DNA of 64,000 nt, taken from contig NZ_LXYE02000006.1 of NCBI RefSeq assembly GCF_001659685.2, forward strand, positions 1 to 64,000, read 5' to 3'. Of the stretch, positions 8,923 to 17,817 are shown piece after piece (the first letter of the stretch is position 1; each line of letters opens with the position of its first letter). The stretch comes from Labilibacter marinus. GTDB lineage: Bacteria; Bacteroidota; Bacteroidia; Bacteroidales; Marinilabiliaceae. The notes beneath the pieces were generated by a model, which ran no database searches, was not told where the DNA came from, and saw only the letters and a list, made by a program, of their open reading frames with translations. The position numbers and the translations under genes were made by a program.

Positions 8923-10674
8923 TTAGTCGATTTTTAAATCTTTAACGATAGCATTTATTTTTTCGTCAGCTTTTGCATCAGCAGCATAATACTCATCACG
9001 AGAGTTCATTTCTCCACGTACTTCAAAGTAGAATTTAATTTTAGGCTCAGTTCCAGAAGGACGAACACTAATTTTAGAACCATCTTCGGTAAAGAACTGT
9101 AGTACATTTGATGTTTCTGGTAAATCGATAACGCTATCAGTTCCCTCAAGTTTATTAAAGGCTTTTAATACAGCGTAATCTTTAACGATAGAAACTTTAG
9201 AACCCGCTAATTCAACTGGAGGATTCTCACGCATATCTTTCATGATTTGCTGAATTTCATCTGCTCCTGATTTACCCTTACGAACGATGTAAATCATCTT
9301 TTCTTTAGAGTATCCGTACTCTAGGTAAATATTTTGTAATTGCTCAAATAAAGTAACACCGTTATCTTTAGCCCATGCAGCAATTTCAGCAAACATAGCA
9401 CAAGAAGCAACCGCATCTTTATCTCTTACATAATCTCCTGGTAAGAAACCATAGCTTTCTTCGCCACCACAAATGTATTTTTTCTTGCCTTCGTAAGCTT
9501 TAATTTTGTCAGCAATCCATTTGAATCCAGTATATACATCAAAATATTCAATGTCGTTTTTAACGGCAATTTCTTTTAATAATTCACTGGTAACAATGGT
9601 TTTTACAATAAACTCTTTACCTGTAAGTAAATTGTTTTCTTTCCAACGCATTACCATGTACCAAGTTAATAATAACGCAGTTTGGTTACCGTTTAAAAGA
9701 ATAAACTCTCCTTTTTCGTTTTTGCATGCTATACCTAAACGGTCAGCATCTGGGTCAGAAGCCATCACTAAATCAGCATCAATTTCTGTAGCTTTATCTA
9801 CAGCCATTTGCAAAGCTGCTGGCTCTTCTGGGTTAGGAGATACCACTGTTGGGAAATCTCCACTTACCACATCTTGTTCAGGAATATTGATGATGTTAGT
9901 AAAACCATAAGCTTTAAGTGCATCAGGAATTAATTTTACACCTGTTCCGTGAATTGGAGTATATACAATTTTTAAATCCTTGTTTCTTTCAATAGCACCA
10001 GTATCTAAAGAAATAGATTTTACTTTTGCTAAATATTTATTGTCCATCTCCTCGCCAAGAACCTCAATTAAATCTTTGTTTCCTTCAAATTTAATTTCGT
10101 CGACAGAAGTGATTTTTTTAACCTCATTAATGGTATTGGTGTCGTGCGGTGCAATCATTTGACCACCATCGTTCCAATATGCTTTATAACCGTTGTATTC
10201 TTTTGGGTTGTGCGATGCAGTAATAATGATACCACTTTGGCAACCTAACTCACGAATTACAAAAGAAACTTCTGGTGTTGGACGAAGGGCATCAAATAAT
10301 AGCGCTTTAATGCCATTGGCAGAAAGAATATCAGCAGAAATTTGAGCAAACTCTACGCTGTTGTTTCTACAATCGTGACCAATACACACTTTTATCTCAT
10401 CTAAATCAGAAAATTGTTGATTTAGATAATTGGCTAAACCTTGTGTTGCAGCACCAACAGTATAAATGTTCATTCTGTTAGAACCTGGTCCCATGATACC
10501 TCTTAAGCCACCTGTTCCAAACTCTAAATCTTTATAAAAAGCATCAATTAAATCAGATTTATCTTCTTTGTTCAGAAGTTCTGTAATTTGCTTTTTTGTG
10601 TCTTCATCGTAATTTCCAGAAAGCCATTGGTTTGCTTTTTCAGTAACCAATGTTAAAACATCTTGGTTTTCCAT
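8923..10674 (-). CDS. Phospho-sugar mutase (phosphoglucomutase/phosphomannomutase family)
   Basis: Interconverts hexose 1- and 6-phosphates; the length and motif set are closest to the PgcA-type alpha-phosphoglucomutases of about 580 aa. Within 583 aa the four signature sites are present: the phosphoserine loop TASHNPK with Ser154, the Mg site DPDADR (307-312), the sugar loop GGEESYG (403-409) and the phosphate-binding RPSGTEPK (about 538). It follows rfbD by 20 bp, so both probably form one transcript. Glucose 1-phosphate from this enzyme would feed dTDP- and UDP-sugar synthesis by its neighbours. Glucose versus mannose specificity cannot be read from the sequence. Confidence 0.93.
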   Translation of the reverse strand: MENQDVLTLVTEKANQWLSGNYDEDTKKQITELLNKEDKSDLIDAFYKDLEFGTGGLRGIMGPGSNRMNIYTVGAATQGLANYLNQQFSDLDEIKVCIGHDCRNNSVEFAQISADILSANGIKALLFDALRPTPEVSFVIRELGCQSGIIITASHNPKEYNGYKAYWNDGGQMIAPHDTNTINEVKKITSVDEIKFEGNKDLIEVLGEEMDNKYLAKVKSISLDTGAIERNKDLKIVYTPIHGTGVKLIPDALKAYGFTNIINIPEQDVVSGDFPTVVSPNPEEPAALQMAVDKATEIDADLVMASDPDADRLGIACKNEKGEFILLNGNQTALLLTWYMVMRWKENNLLTGKEFIVKTIVTSELLKEIAVKNDIEYFDVYTGFKWIADKIKAYEGKKKYICGGEESYGFLPGDYVRDKDAVASCAMFAEIAAWAKDNGVTLFEQLQNIYLEYGYSKEKMIYIVRKGKSGADEIQQIMKDMRENPPVELAGSKVSIVKDYAVLKAFNKLEGTDSVIDLPETSNVLQFFTEDGSKISVRPSGTEPKIKFYFEVRGEMNSRDEYYAADAKADEKINAIVKDLKID

Positions 10675-10694
10675 TTTATTATATAATTAAGATT

Positions 10695-11573
10695 TTATTG
10701 TTTAGCCACTAGGACCTTAAGGCACTTTTCAAGGCTTGTTCTCCAGTAGGGTATATTAATTTTGTAATTTTCTTTAATTTTGTTTTTACCAAGCACGCTA
10801 TAATGTGGTCTTGGCGCAGCCGTAGGGTATTCTTTTGACTCGATAGGAGAGATGTTGCAATCGATGCCTGCCAACTCATGTATGTTTATAGTAAAATCGT
10901 ACCAGCTGCAAACTCCCTCGTTTGAGTAATGGTAAATACCTGGCTCAAATGGAAATGAATCCTTTTCAATTTTAGTAATAACTTCTAACACTACTTCCGC
11001 TAAATCTTTAGCATAGGTTGGAGACCCAATTTGGTCGGCAACAATTTTTAATTCCTCTCTTTCTTGCCCCAGTTTAAGCATGGTTTTTACAAAGTTATTG
11101 CCAAACTCAGAGTACAACCAAGCGGTTCTAATAACCATTGAATCGGGCTGTTCTTCTAAAAGGAACTTTTCTCCTAATAATTTAGATTGTCCGTAAAATG
11201 ATTCAGGAATGGTGACTGCATCTTCACTGTATGGTTTAAATGCTCTGCCATCAAAAACATAATCCGTTGAAATATGAATTACTTTAAAATTATTCAGCTT
11301 TGCAGCTACGCCAATATTTTTAACAGCATCAGCATTGATCTTTTTAGCTGCCACCTGTTCGTGTTCTGCCTTATCTACAGCTGTATAGGCAGCGCAATTT
11401 ATTAAATAGTCAAATTTACCCTCTTTAGTGAATTCAATTATCTCATCACCATTACAAATGTTTAAATCATCAACATCAGTAATGGTATAATCATGCTCTG
11501 GATATAGTGCTTGAAAAGAAGCCAAGCACTGACCAAGTTGACCGTTTCCACCAGTGATTAAAATATTAGCCAT
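10695..11573 (-). CDS. rfbD: dTDP-4-dehydrorhamnose reductase
   Basis: Last step of dTDP-L-rhamnose synthesis, an NAD(P)H-dependent reduction. The 292-aa extended SDR protein has the nucleotide loop TGGNGQLG (7-14), STDYVFDG (102-109) and the catalytic YGQSK with Tyr127 and Lys131. The rfbA, rfbB and rfbC genes are not in the window, so the rest of the pathway must be elsewhere. It heads a two-gene unit with the mutase and has a -7 box at 11619-11612. Confidence 0.92.
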   Translation of the reverse strand: MANILITGGNGQLGQCLASFQALYPEHDYTITDVDDLNICNGDEIIEFTKEGKFDYLINCAAYTAVDKAEHEQVAAKKINADAVKNIGVAAKLNNFKVIHISTDYVFDGRAFKPYSEDAVTIPESFYGQSKLLGEKFLLEEQPDSMVIRTAWLYSEFGNNFVKTMLKLGQEREELKIVADQIGSPTYAKDLAEVVLEVITKIEKDSFPFEPGIYHYSNEGVCSWYDFTINIHELAGIDCNISPIESKEYPTAAPRPHYSVLGKNKIKENYKINIPYWRTSLEKCLKVLVAKQ

Positions 11574-11611
11574 TTAATTATCTATAGAAAATGTTAGAAT
11601 TAAGTTTGCTG

Positions 11612-11619
11612 CAAAAGTA
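11612..11619 (-). promoter_or_regulatory. -7 box of the rfbD promoter
   Basis: TACTTTTG on the minus strand matches TAnnTTTG, with an implied leader of about 35 nt. No TTG is seen at the expected upstream distance. Confidence 0.5.
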
Positions 11620-11773
11620 ATAAACTATTTGGCATCTAAATTAATTTTAAACTTATTAACAAACTTTTGATGGTTTATTAAAGAATAGTTTAATTTTTTA
11701 AGCTGTTAGTATTGTTTTAAGCAAAATTACGGCCGAATGCCCTAGTTTTTTGCGAAGCAAACTCAAATACTCG

Positions 11774-12727
11774 CTATCTGTGATTTCCTGATTTAAGTAC
11801 GTTATCGAAATATTCAATGGTTTTTACTAAGCCTTCCTTCAATTGAACTTTAGGTTCCCAATTGTTTAATTCTTTTTTAGCTAATTCAATATTGGGTTGC
11901 CTTTGTGTTGGGTCATCTGCTGGTAAAGGCATAAACGTTAACTTAGATTTAGCACCTGTTAATTCTATTACTTGTTGAGCTAATTCGAGCATTGTAAATT
12001 CATTAGGGTTTCCAACGTTAACTGGTCCTAAAAAGTCATTTCTCGAATTCATCATTCTGATGGTACCCTCCACTAAATCATCAACGTATTGGAAGCTACG
12101 TGTTTGTTTTCCATCACCAAAAATAGTAATATCTTCTCCTTTTAAAGCTTGTACAATAAAGTTGGAAACCACCCTTCCATCATTCGGATTCATGCGTGGT
12201 CCGTAGGTGTTGAAAATCCTTATTACTTTAATGTCTACATTGTTTTGTTGATGATAATTAAAGAATAAGCTTTCTGCACATCTTTTACCTTCATCGTAAC
12301 AAGATCTAATACCAATTGGATTTACATTCCCCCAATAATCTTCTTTTTGAGGATGAACTTCTGGATCCCCGTACACCTCAGAAGTAGAGGCTTGTAAAAT
12401 TTTGGCGTGAATTCGTTTGGCGAGCCCTAACATATTAATGGCTCCCATAACGGATGTTTTTATGGTTTTAATAGAATTAAACTGGTAGTGAATAGGCGAA
12501 GCAGGGCATGCCATATTGTAAATTTCATCCACTTCAATAAAATATGGATGAGTAACATCGTGTCTAATCAATTCAAAGTATGGGTTGTCGAGTAAGTGTA
12601 CGATGTTTTGCTTACTTCCTGTAAAGTAATTATCTAAACAGATTACCTCATTTCCTTCGTTTAAAAGGCGTTCGCATAGGTGAGAACCAATAAATCCTGC
12701 ACCTCCAGTGATTAAAATTCTTTTCAT
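11774..12727 (-). CDS. UDP-glucuronate decarboxylase (UDP-xylose synthase)
   Basis: An extended SDR enzyme that oxidises and decarboxylates UDP-glucuronate to UDP-xylose. Starting from the ATG at 12727 it is 317 aa. The nucleotide loop GGAGFIG is at 8-14 and the catalytic YDEGK puts Tyr at 144 and Lys at 148. The UXS-specific motifs [12 protein letters not shown] (about 71), [11 protein letters not shown] (about 117) and [14 protein letters not shown] separate it from epimerases and dTDP-glucose dehydratases. A TTG 15 nt upstream keeps the frame open, but the ATG directly precedes the canonical KRILITGG start. Ugd, which makes its substrate, is the next gene upstream, though a terminator lies between them. 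Confidence 0.92.
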   Translation of the reverse strand: MKRILITGGAGFIGSHLCERLLNEGNEVICLDNYFTGSKQNIVHLLDNPYFELIRHDVTHPYFIEVDEIYNMACPASPIHYQFNSIKTIKTSVMGAINMLGLAKRIHAKILQASTSEVYGDPEVHPQKEDYWGNVNPIGIRSCYDEGKRCAESLFFNYHQQNNVDIKVIRIFNTYGPRMNPNDGRVVSNFIVQALKGEDITIFGDGKQTRSFQYVDDLVEGTIRMMNSRNDFLGPVNVGNPNEFTMLELAQQVIELTGAKSKLTFMPLPADDPTQRQPNIELAKKELNNWEPKVQLKEGLVKTIEYFDNVLKSGNHR

Positions 12728-12767
12728 AAAACGATGTTTCAACTTTAACAGGCGAAATTAAAAAAAA

Positions 12768-12792
12768 AGCTCATCCATACAATGGGTGAGCT
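12768..12792 (-). terminator. Terminator of ugd
   Basis: A 9-position stem with one G-U pair (AGCTCATCC / GGGTGAGCT), a 7-nt loop and an A-run at 12760-12768 that gives the U-tract on the minus strand. It sits between ugd and the decarboxylase gene, so downstream transcription needs read-through or its own promoter. Confidence 0.8.
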
Positions 12793-12816
12793 CGTTGATA
12801 AAATAATTATTTTTCC

Positions 12817-14145
12817 TTATGGTTGCATAACTCCACGTCCAATGCTGTAATACGAAAAACCATTTTCCACAATTTCAGCAGGGTCATATATATTACGTCC
12901 ATCAAAAATAACCTTGTTTTTAAGCAGTTTCTCAATGACTTTAAAATTCGGAATTCGGAACTCAGGCCATTCTGTAATAACAACCAGTGCGTCAGCATCA
13001 ATAAGTACATCGTACGGATCGTCTCCATATTCGATAGTATCACCTATCATTCTTTGGGCTTCCTCCATGGCTACAGGATCGTACGCTTTAACTTTGGCAC
13101 CTAGTTTATTTAACTCTTCAATGAGAACCAATGCAGGCGCTTCGCGCATATCATCTGTTTTAGGCTTGAATGATAATCCCCAAAGCGCGAAAGTCATTCC
13201 GTTTAGATTAGTTCCGAAATGTTCTTTTATTTTAGCAACTAATACATGTTTTTGGTCGTTGTTTACATCTTCAACGGCTTGCAGTAGTCTTAGTTTATAT
13301 CCATGGTCATCGGCTGTTTTTATAACTGCTTTTACATCTTTAGGAAAACATGATCCTCCATAACCTGCACCAGCATAGATGAATTTATTTCCTATTCTGC
13401 CATCAGAGCCAATACCTTTTCTAACCGAGGTTATGTCGGCGCCAACAATCTCACAAAGGTTAGCCATATCGTTCATGAAACTAATTTTAGTAGCCAACAT
13501 TGAGTTAGCTGCATATTTAGTCATCTCAGACGAAGGAATATCCATAAATATAATTGGGTGGCCATTTAATAAGAAGGGCTTATACAATCGGCTCATCATT
13601 TTTTCGGCGCGTTCCGATTCAGTACCTACTACAATTCTATCTGGTTTTAAAAAGTCTTGAATGGCATTTCCTTCTTTTAAAAACTCAGGATTAGAGGCAA
13701 CATCGAAATCGATATTAACACCTCTTTTTTCAAGCTCATCAGTAACGGCAGCTTTTACTTTTTTAGCTGTACCAATAGGTACGGTGCTTTTTGTTACAAT
13801 CACGGTGTAGTGATCGATATAACGACCAATTTGTCGAGCAACTTCAAGTACATATTTCAAATCTGCACTTCCATCCTCGTCGGGAGGTGTTCCTACCGCT
13901 ATAAAAATAACATCTGTTTGCTCTAAAGAATCTTTTAAGTTAGATGTGAAAAATAATCGACCCTTCTCAATATTATTATGAACCATTGATTCTAATCCAG
14001 GCTCATATATTGGAATGACCCCATTCTTAAGGTTTTCTATTTTCTTTTCGTCAATGTCAACGCAAGTAACATTAACTCCAACATCGGCAAAGCAAGTTCC
14101 AGACACAAGTCCTACGTATCCTGTTCCAACAATAGAGATCTTCAT
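12817..14145 (-). CDS. ugd: UDP-glucose 6-dehydrogenase
   Basis: NAD-dependent four-electron oxidation of UDP-glucose to UDP-glucuronate, for capsule or exopolysaccharide precursors. The 442-aa product has the GTGYVGL dinucleotide loop (7-13), VGTPPDEDG (84-92), KSTVPIGT, NPEFLKEG and the catalytic Cys266 in GGSCFPKD, followed by the C-terminal UDP-binding domain. Together with the downstream decarboxylase it gives a UDP-glucose to UDP-xylose route. A -7 box lies at 14184-14177. Confidence 0.96.
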   Translation of the reverse strand: MKISIVGTGYVGLVSGTCFADVGVNVTCVDIDEKKIENLKNGVIPIYEPGLESMVHNNIEKGRLFFTSNLKDSLEQTDVIFIAVGTPPDEDGSADLKYVLEVARQIGRYIDHYTVIVTKSTVPIGTAKKVKAAVTDELEKRGVNIDFDVASNPEFLKEGNAIQDFLKPDRIVVGTESERAEKMMSRLYKPFLLNGHPIIFMDIPSSEMTKYAANSMLATKISFMNDMANLCEIVGADITSVRKGIGSDGRIGNKFIYAGAGYGGSCFPKDVKAVIKTADDHGYKLRLLQAVEDVNNDQKHVLVAKIKEHFGTNLNGMTFALWGLSFKPKTDDMREAPALVLIEELNKLGAKVKAYDPVAMEEAQRMIGDTIEYGDDPYDVLIDADALVVITEWPEFRIPNFKVIEKLLKNKVIFDGRNIYDPAEIVENGFSYYSIGRGVMQP

Positions 14146-14176
14146 TTTTTAGGCTTTAATAGTTCAAATTTCCAAA

Positions 14177-14184
14177 CAAACGTA
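14177..14184 (-). promoter_or_regulatory. -7 box of the ugd promoter
   Basis: TACGTTTG on the minus strand matches TAnnTTTG. The implied leader is about 27 nt. Confidence 0.5.
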
Positions 14185-14510
14185 TTTTCAATGTAGCTTA
14201 TACAGTTTGTATTAATTATATTATTTGATGTGAACGTATATTATTATATAAGTATATGATACGGAATAATGAAATACGTACTCAAATGTAAAGAATTTAA
14301 TTATTAACAAATATGAAAATAGACATATTATTTTAATGAAGGCGTTTTTTAATATACACCTTAAAGGTTTATCAATGGTGTAATTTTTGTAATAAATAGC
14401 TAGTTATGAGCGCGTGTTTTTGTAAATGACTATGTTAATAACGAACTACTAAAGCTATCATTCGGTTAAAAAATAATACTTTATCTAAAGATTTTCTGAT
14501 AAAATATTCG

Positions 14511-14518
14511 TACTTTTG
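14511..14518 (+). promoter_or_regulatory. -7 box of the rpsA promoter
   Basis: TACTTTTG matches TAnnTTTG. Transcription should start near 14523, leaving a leader of about 50 nt before the rpsA ATG. Confidence 0.55.
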
Positions 14519-14571
14519 CACGGAATTTTACAAATATAATGTCTAACTACTAGTAATTAATTGATTTTTAA

Positions 14572-16422
14572 ATGAGTGAAGTAAACGAAAATGCTCAGGA
14601 AGTAAACGAAACTCCTGAGGTAAAAAATGAAGCAGTAGTGTCAAACGCTAACACTTCGGATGCAAGTTTTGATTGGGATGAGTTTGAGCAAGGTGAAGTT
14701 TTTGGAAATACAGGTTCAAAACAAGATCTTGAAGAAATGTATGACAAAACTCTTTCTACTATTTCTGAAAAAGAAGTAATCGAAGGAGAAGTTATTGCTT
14801 TAACAAAAAGAGAAGTTGTAATTAATATTGGTTTCAAATCAGATGGTATCATCTCAAGAAACGAATTTCGTTACAACCCAGAACTAGCTATTGGTGATAC
14901 AGTAGAAGTTTATGTAGAGAGCCAAGAAGACAAAAAAGGTCAGTTGGTACTTTCTCACAAAAAAGCACGTGCATTACGTTCTTGGGATCGTGTAAATGCA
15001 GCTTTAGAAAATGACGAAGTTATCAAAGGATACATCAAGTGTCGTACTAAAGGTGGTATGATTGTAGACGTATTCGGTATTGAGGCTTTCCTTCCAGGTT
15101 CACAAATTGATGTGAAACCTATCCGTGACTACGATATGTATGTTGGAAAAACAATGGAATTTAAAGTGGTTAAAATCAACCCAGAATTTAAAAACGTTGT
15201 TGTTTCTCACAAAGCGCTTATCGAAGCTGAGCTTGAGCAACAGAAAAAAGATATTATTTCTAAGCTTGAAAAAGGACAAGTTCTTGAGGGAACTGTTAAA
15301 AACATTACTTCTTACGGTGTATTTATCGACCTTGGTGGTGTTGATGGACTTATCCACATCACAGACTTATCGTGGGGTCGCGTAACTCATCCAGAAGAAA
15401 TCGTACAATTAGATCAAAAATTAAATGTTGTAATTCTTGATTTTGATGACGAGAAAAAACGTATTGCTTTAGGTTTAAAACAATTAACGGCTCATCCTTG
15501 GGATTCGTTAGATGCAGAGCTTAAAGTAAGTGATACTGTTAAGGGTAAAGTAGTAGTGATGGCTGACTACGGTGCGTTTGTTGAAATCGCTCCAGGAGTA
15601 GAAGGTTTAATTCACGTTTCAGAAATGTCATGGTCGCAGCACTTAAGAAGCGCTCAAGACTTCTTAAAAGTGGGTGATGAAGTAGATGCTACTGTTCTTA
15701 CTTTAGACCGCGAAGAGCGTAAAATGTCTCTAGGTATTAAGCAATTAAAAGCTGATCCATGGGAGAAAATTGAAACAGCTTACGCTGTAGGTTCTAAGCA
15801 TAAAGCTAAAGTTAGAAACTTTACAAACTTTGGTGTATTTGTTGAAATCGAAGAAGGAATTGACGGACTTATCCATATTTCTGATCTTTCTTGGACTAAG
15901 AAAATCAAGCATCCAGCTGAATTCACTGCAATTGGTGAAGAGGTAGAGGTTGTTGTTCTTGAGATTGACAAAGAAAACAGAAGATTAAGCTTAGGACATA
16001 AGCAGTTAGAGGAGAACCCTTGGGATGTATTTGAAACTCTATTTACTGTAGATTCAGTACACGAAGGAACTATCGTTGAATTATTCGACAAAGGAGCTGT
16101 AATTGCACTTCCTTATGGTGTTGAAGGGTTCGCTACTCCACGTCATTTGACTAAAGAGGATAGCTCTAATGCTAAAGTAGATGAAAAATTAGATTTCAAA
16201 GTAATTGAGTTTAATAAAGCATCTAAGCGTATAATTCTTTCGCATTCAAGAACTTTCGAAGATGTGAAAAAAGCGGCTGAATCTTCAGAGAAAGCTGAAG
16301 TTGCAAAAACAACTAAAAAAGGTGTGAAGAAGTTGAAAGATAACTTAGAAAAGACTACATTGGGTGATATTTCAAGCTTACAAGCGTTGAAAGACCAAAT
16401 GGAAGCTGACGAAAAAAACTAA
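14572..16422 (+). CDS. rpsA: 30S ribosomal protein S1
   Basis: RNA-binding ribosomal protein that recruits mRNA to the 30S subunit. The 616-aa product carries six S1 (OB-fold) repeats between about residues 70 and 565. The repeats are recognisable by recurring GxVxxxxxYGxFV and GLIHxSxLSW patterns, each followed by a Gly-Leu-Lys-Gln-Leu-like segment. The N-terminal 50 residues are acidic and the C-terminal 60 are Lys/Glu-rich and probably disordered. The acidic N-terminal leader is longer than in Escherichia coli S1. A -7 box at 14511 drives it, and a STAS gene follows after 43 bp. Confidence 0.96.
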   Translation: MSEVNENAQEVNETPEVKNEAVVSNANTSDASFDWDEFEQGEVFGNTGSKQDLEEMYDKTLSTISEKEVIEGEVIALTKREVVINIGFKSDGIISRNEFRYNPELAIGDTVEVYVESQEDKKGQLVLSHKKARALRSWDRVNAALENDEVIKGYIKCRTKGGMIVDVFGIEAFLPGSQIDVKPIRDYDMYVGKTMEFKVVKINPEFKNVVVSHKALIEAELEQQKKDIISKLEKGQVLEGTVKNITSYGVFIDLGGVDGLIHITDLSWGRVTHPEEIVQLDQKLNVVILDFDDEKKRIALGLKQLTAHPWDSLDAELKVSDTVKGKVVVMADYGAFVEIAPGVEGLIHVSEMSWSQHLRSAQDFLKVGDEVDATVLTLDREERKMSLGIKQLKADPWEKIETAYAVGSKHKAKVRNFTNFGVFVEIEEGIDGLIHISDLSWTKKIKHPAEFTAIGEEVEVVVLEIDKENRRLSLGHKQLEENPWDVFETLFTVDSVHEGTIVELFDKGAVIALPYGVEGFATPRHLTKEDSSNAKVDEKLDFKVIEFNKASKRIILSHSRTFEDVKKAAESSEKAEVAKTTKKGVKKLKDNLEKTTLGDISSLQALKDQMEADEKN

Positions 16423-16465
16423 GTTAACTTTTAAGAATAGTATTCAATAAAAATCTTTTTAATCG

Positions 16466-16816
16466 ATGGACTTTAAAATAGATAAATTAGATGACTTTAC
16501 GCTAATTCAGATTTTGAAAGAGAAGTTGGACACGCACGTTGCGCCGTCATTAAAATCTGAGCTTGTTTTATTATCTGGAAATGGAGAAAAAAATATTCTC
16601 TTGGACTTGAGTAAGTCAAGTTATTGTGATTCATCTGGATTGAGTGCTATTCTGGTAGCTAATAGGTTATGCAAAAATGCGGATGGTGCATTTGTTTTAG
16701 CGGGATTACAGCCTGCGGTAGAACGATTAATTTCGGTATCGCAGCTAGATTCTGTTTTAACCATTGCACCAAATACCGATGATGGTGTTGAACTAATGAG
16801 GAAAGCTATTGAATAG
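16466..16816 (+). CDS. STAS-domain anti-sigma factor antagonist
   Basis: A 116-aa single STAS domain of the SpoIIAA/RsbV type, which bind a kinase-type anti-sigma factor when unphosphorylated. The phosphorylation motif CDSSGLSA is intact, with Ser57 as the expected phosphosite. No RsbW kinase or PP2C phosphatase gene is adjacent. The only related partner-switch genes in the window are SiaB and SiaC, 7 kb away. It lies 43 bp after rpsA and 2 bp before rnz, so it may be co-transcribed with rnz. Confidence 0.85.
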   Translation: MDFKIDKLDDFTLIQILKEKLDTHVAPSLKSELVLLSGNGEKNILLDLSKSSYCDSSGLSAILVANRLCKNADGAFVLAGLQPAVERLISVSQLDSVLTIAPNTDDGVELMRKAIE

Positions 16817-16818
16817 CA

Positions 16819-17739
16819 ATGTCTAAATTATTTTCAGTTACCATCTTAGGAAGTAGCTCTGCATTACCTACTTCAAAAAGATATCCAACCGCTCAGTTGC
16901 TCAATGTATCTGAGCGGTTTTTTTTAATCGATTGTGGTGAAGGAACTCAGCGCCAGTTAAGGAAGTACAAAATTAAATTCACCAAAATTGATCACATTTT
17001 TATTTCCCATTTGCATGGAGATCATTGTTTTGGATTAATAGGTCTTATTTCAACATTAGGCTTGTTAGGTAGAAATATTCCCTTATACATCCATGCACAT
17101 CCCGATTTAGAAAAAATACTTCGACCGCAGTTAGATTATTTCTGTAAAGATCTACCTTATCAAGTTATTTTTGAAGCCTTTAATCCTAAGGATCAGCAAG
17201 TCATTTATGCTGATAAAAACATGGAGGTTGAAACCATTCCATTAAGGCATCGAATTCCGACAGTTGGTTTTTTATTCAGGCAAAAACCAGAAGAAAGAAA
17301 GTTGAAGAAGGAGTTTGTTTTTGTACATAAACCATCCATAAAAGAAATGGTTTCTATTAAAAAAGGTGGCGACTTTGTTGATGAAGATGGAAAGAAGTTT
17401 TCGAATGAAGATATCACCTTAGATCCTCCACAAACCTTTTCTTATGCTTTTTGTACTGATACTAAGTATACAGAGCGTATAGTGGATCAGATTAAAAATG
17501 TGGATGTATTATATCACGAAGCTACCTTTGCTAAAGATAATACAAAATTGGCAAAAAAAACTTATCACTCTACTGCCGAACAGGCTGCTCTAATTGCTCA
17601 AAAAGCCAATGCAGGTAAGCTTTTAATTGGTCATTTTTCATCTCGTTATAAAGATGTTTCATTGCTATTAGATGAAGCAAAACAAGAGTTTTCAAATTCA
17701 TTTGTAGCAAATGAAGGCGATGTGGTCAGTATACCTTAA
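16819..17739 (+). CDS. rnz: Ribonuclease Z (tRNase Z)
   Basis: A metallo-beta-lactamase-fold endonuclease that removes 3' trailers from tRNA precursors. The 306-aa short-form enzyme has the zinc motif SHLHGDH (His64, His66, Asp68, His69), the N-terminal GSSSALPT, DCGEGTQRQL (38-47) and the late GHFSSRY with another zinc ligand His. It begins 2 bp after the STAS gene. Confidence 0.94.
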   Translation: MSKLFSVTILGSSSALPTSKRYPTAQLLNVSERFFLIDCGEGTQRQLRKYKIKFTKIDHIFISHLHGDHCFGLIGLISTLGLLGRNIPLYIHAHPDLEKILRPQLDYFCKDLPYQVIFEAFNPKDQQVIYADKNMEVETIPLRHRIPTVGFLFRQKPEERKLKKEFVFVHKPSIKEMVSIKKGGDFVDEDGKKFSNEDITLDPPQTFSYAFCTDTKYTERIVDQIKNVDVLYHEATFAKDNTKLAKKTYHSTAEQAALIAQKANAGKLLIGHFSSRYKDVSLLLDEAKQEFSNSFVANEGDVVSIP

Positions 17740-17769
17740 ATATTCTTCTTTATTATTAATTTTAATAAC

Positions 17770-17777
17770 TATCTTTG
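17770..17777 (+). promoter_or_regulatory. -7 box of the guaA promoter
   Basis: TATCTTTG matches TAnnTTTG exactly, with an implied leader of about 36 nt. No clear TTG is found 19 nt upstream. No purine riboswitch fold is apparent in so short a leader. Confidence 0.55.
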
Positions 17778-17817
17778 CGCAAATTTTATAGTTATAAACC
17801 CATTAAGCCTCTGTTTA

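Larger units (their letters stand above)
14146..14571. other. Divergent intergenic region between ugd and rpsA
   Basis: A 426-bp AT-rich spacer holding the -7 box of ugd (14184-14177, leftward) and of rpsA (14511-14518, rightward). No gene or stable hairpin is seen between them. Confidence 0.6.
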
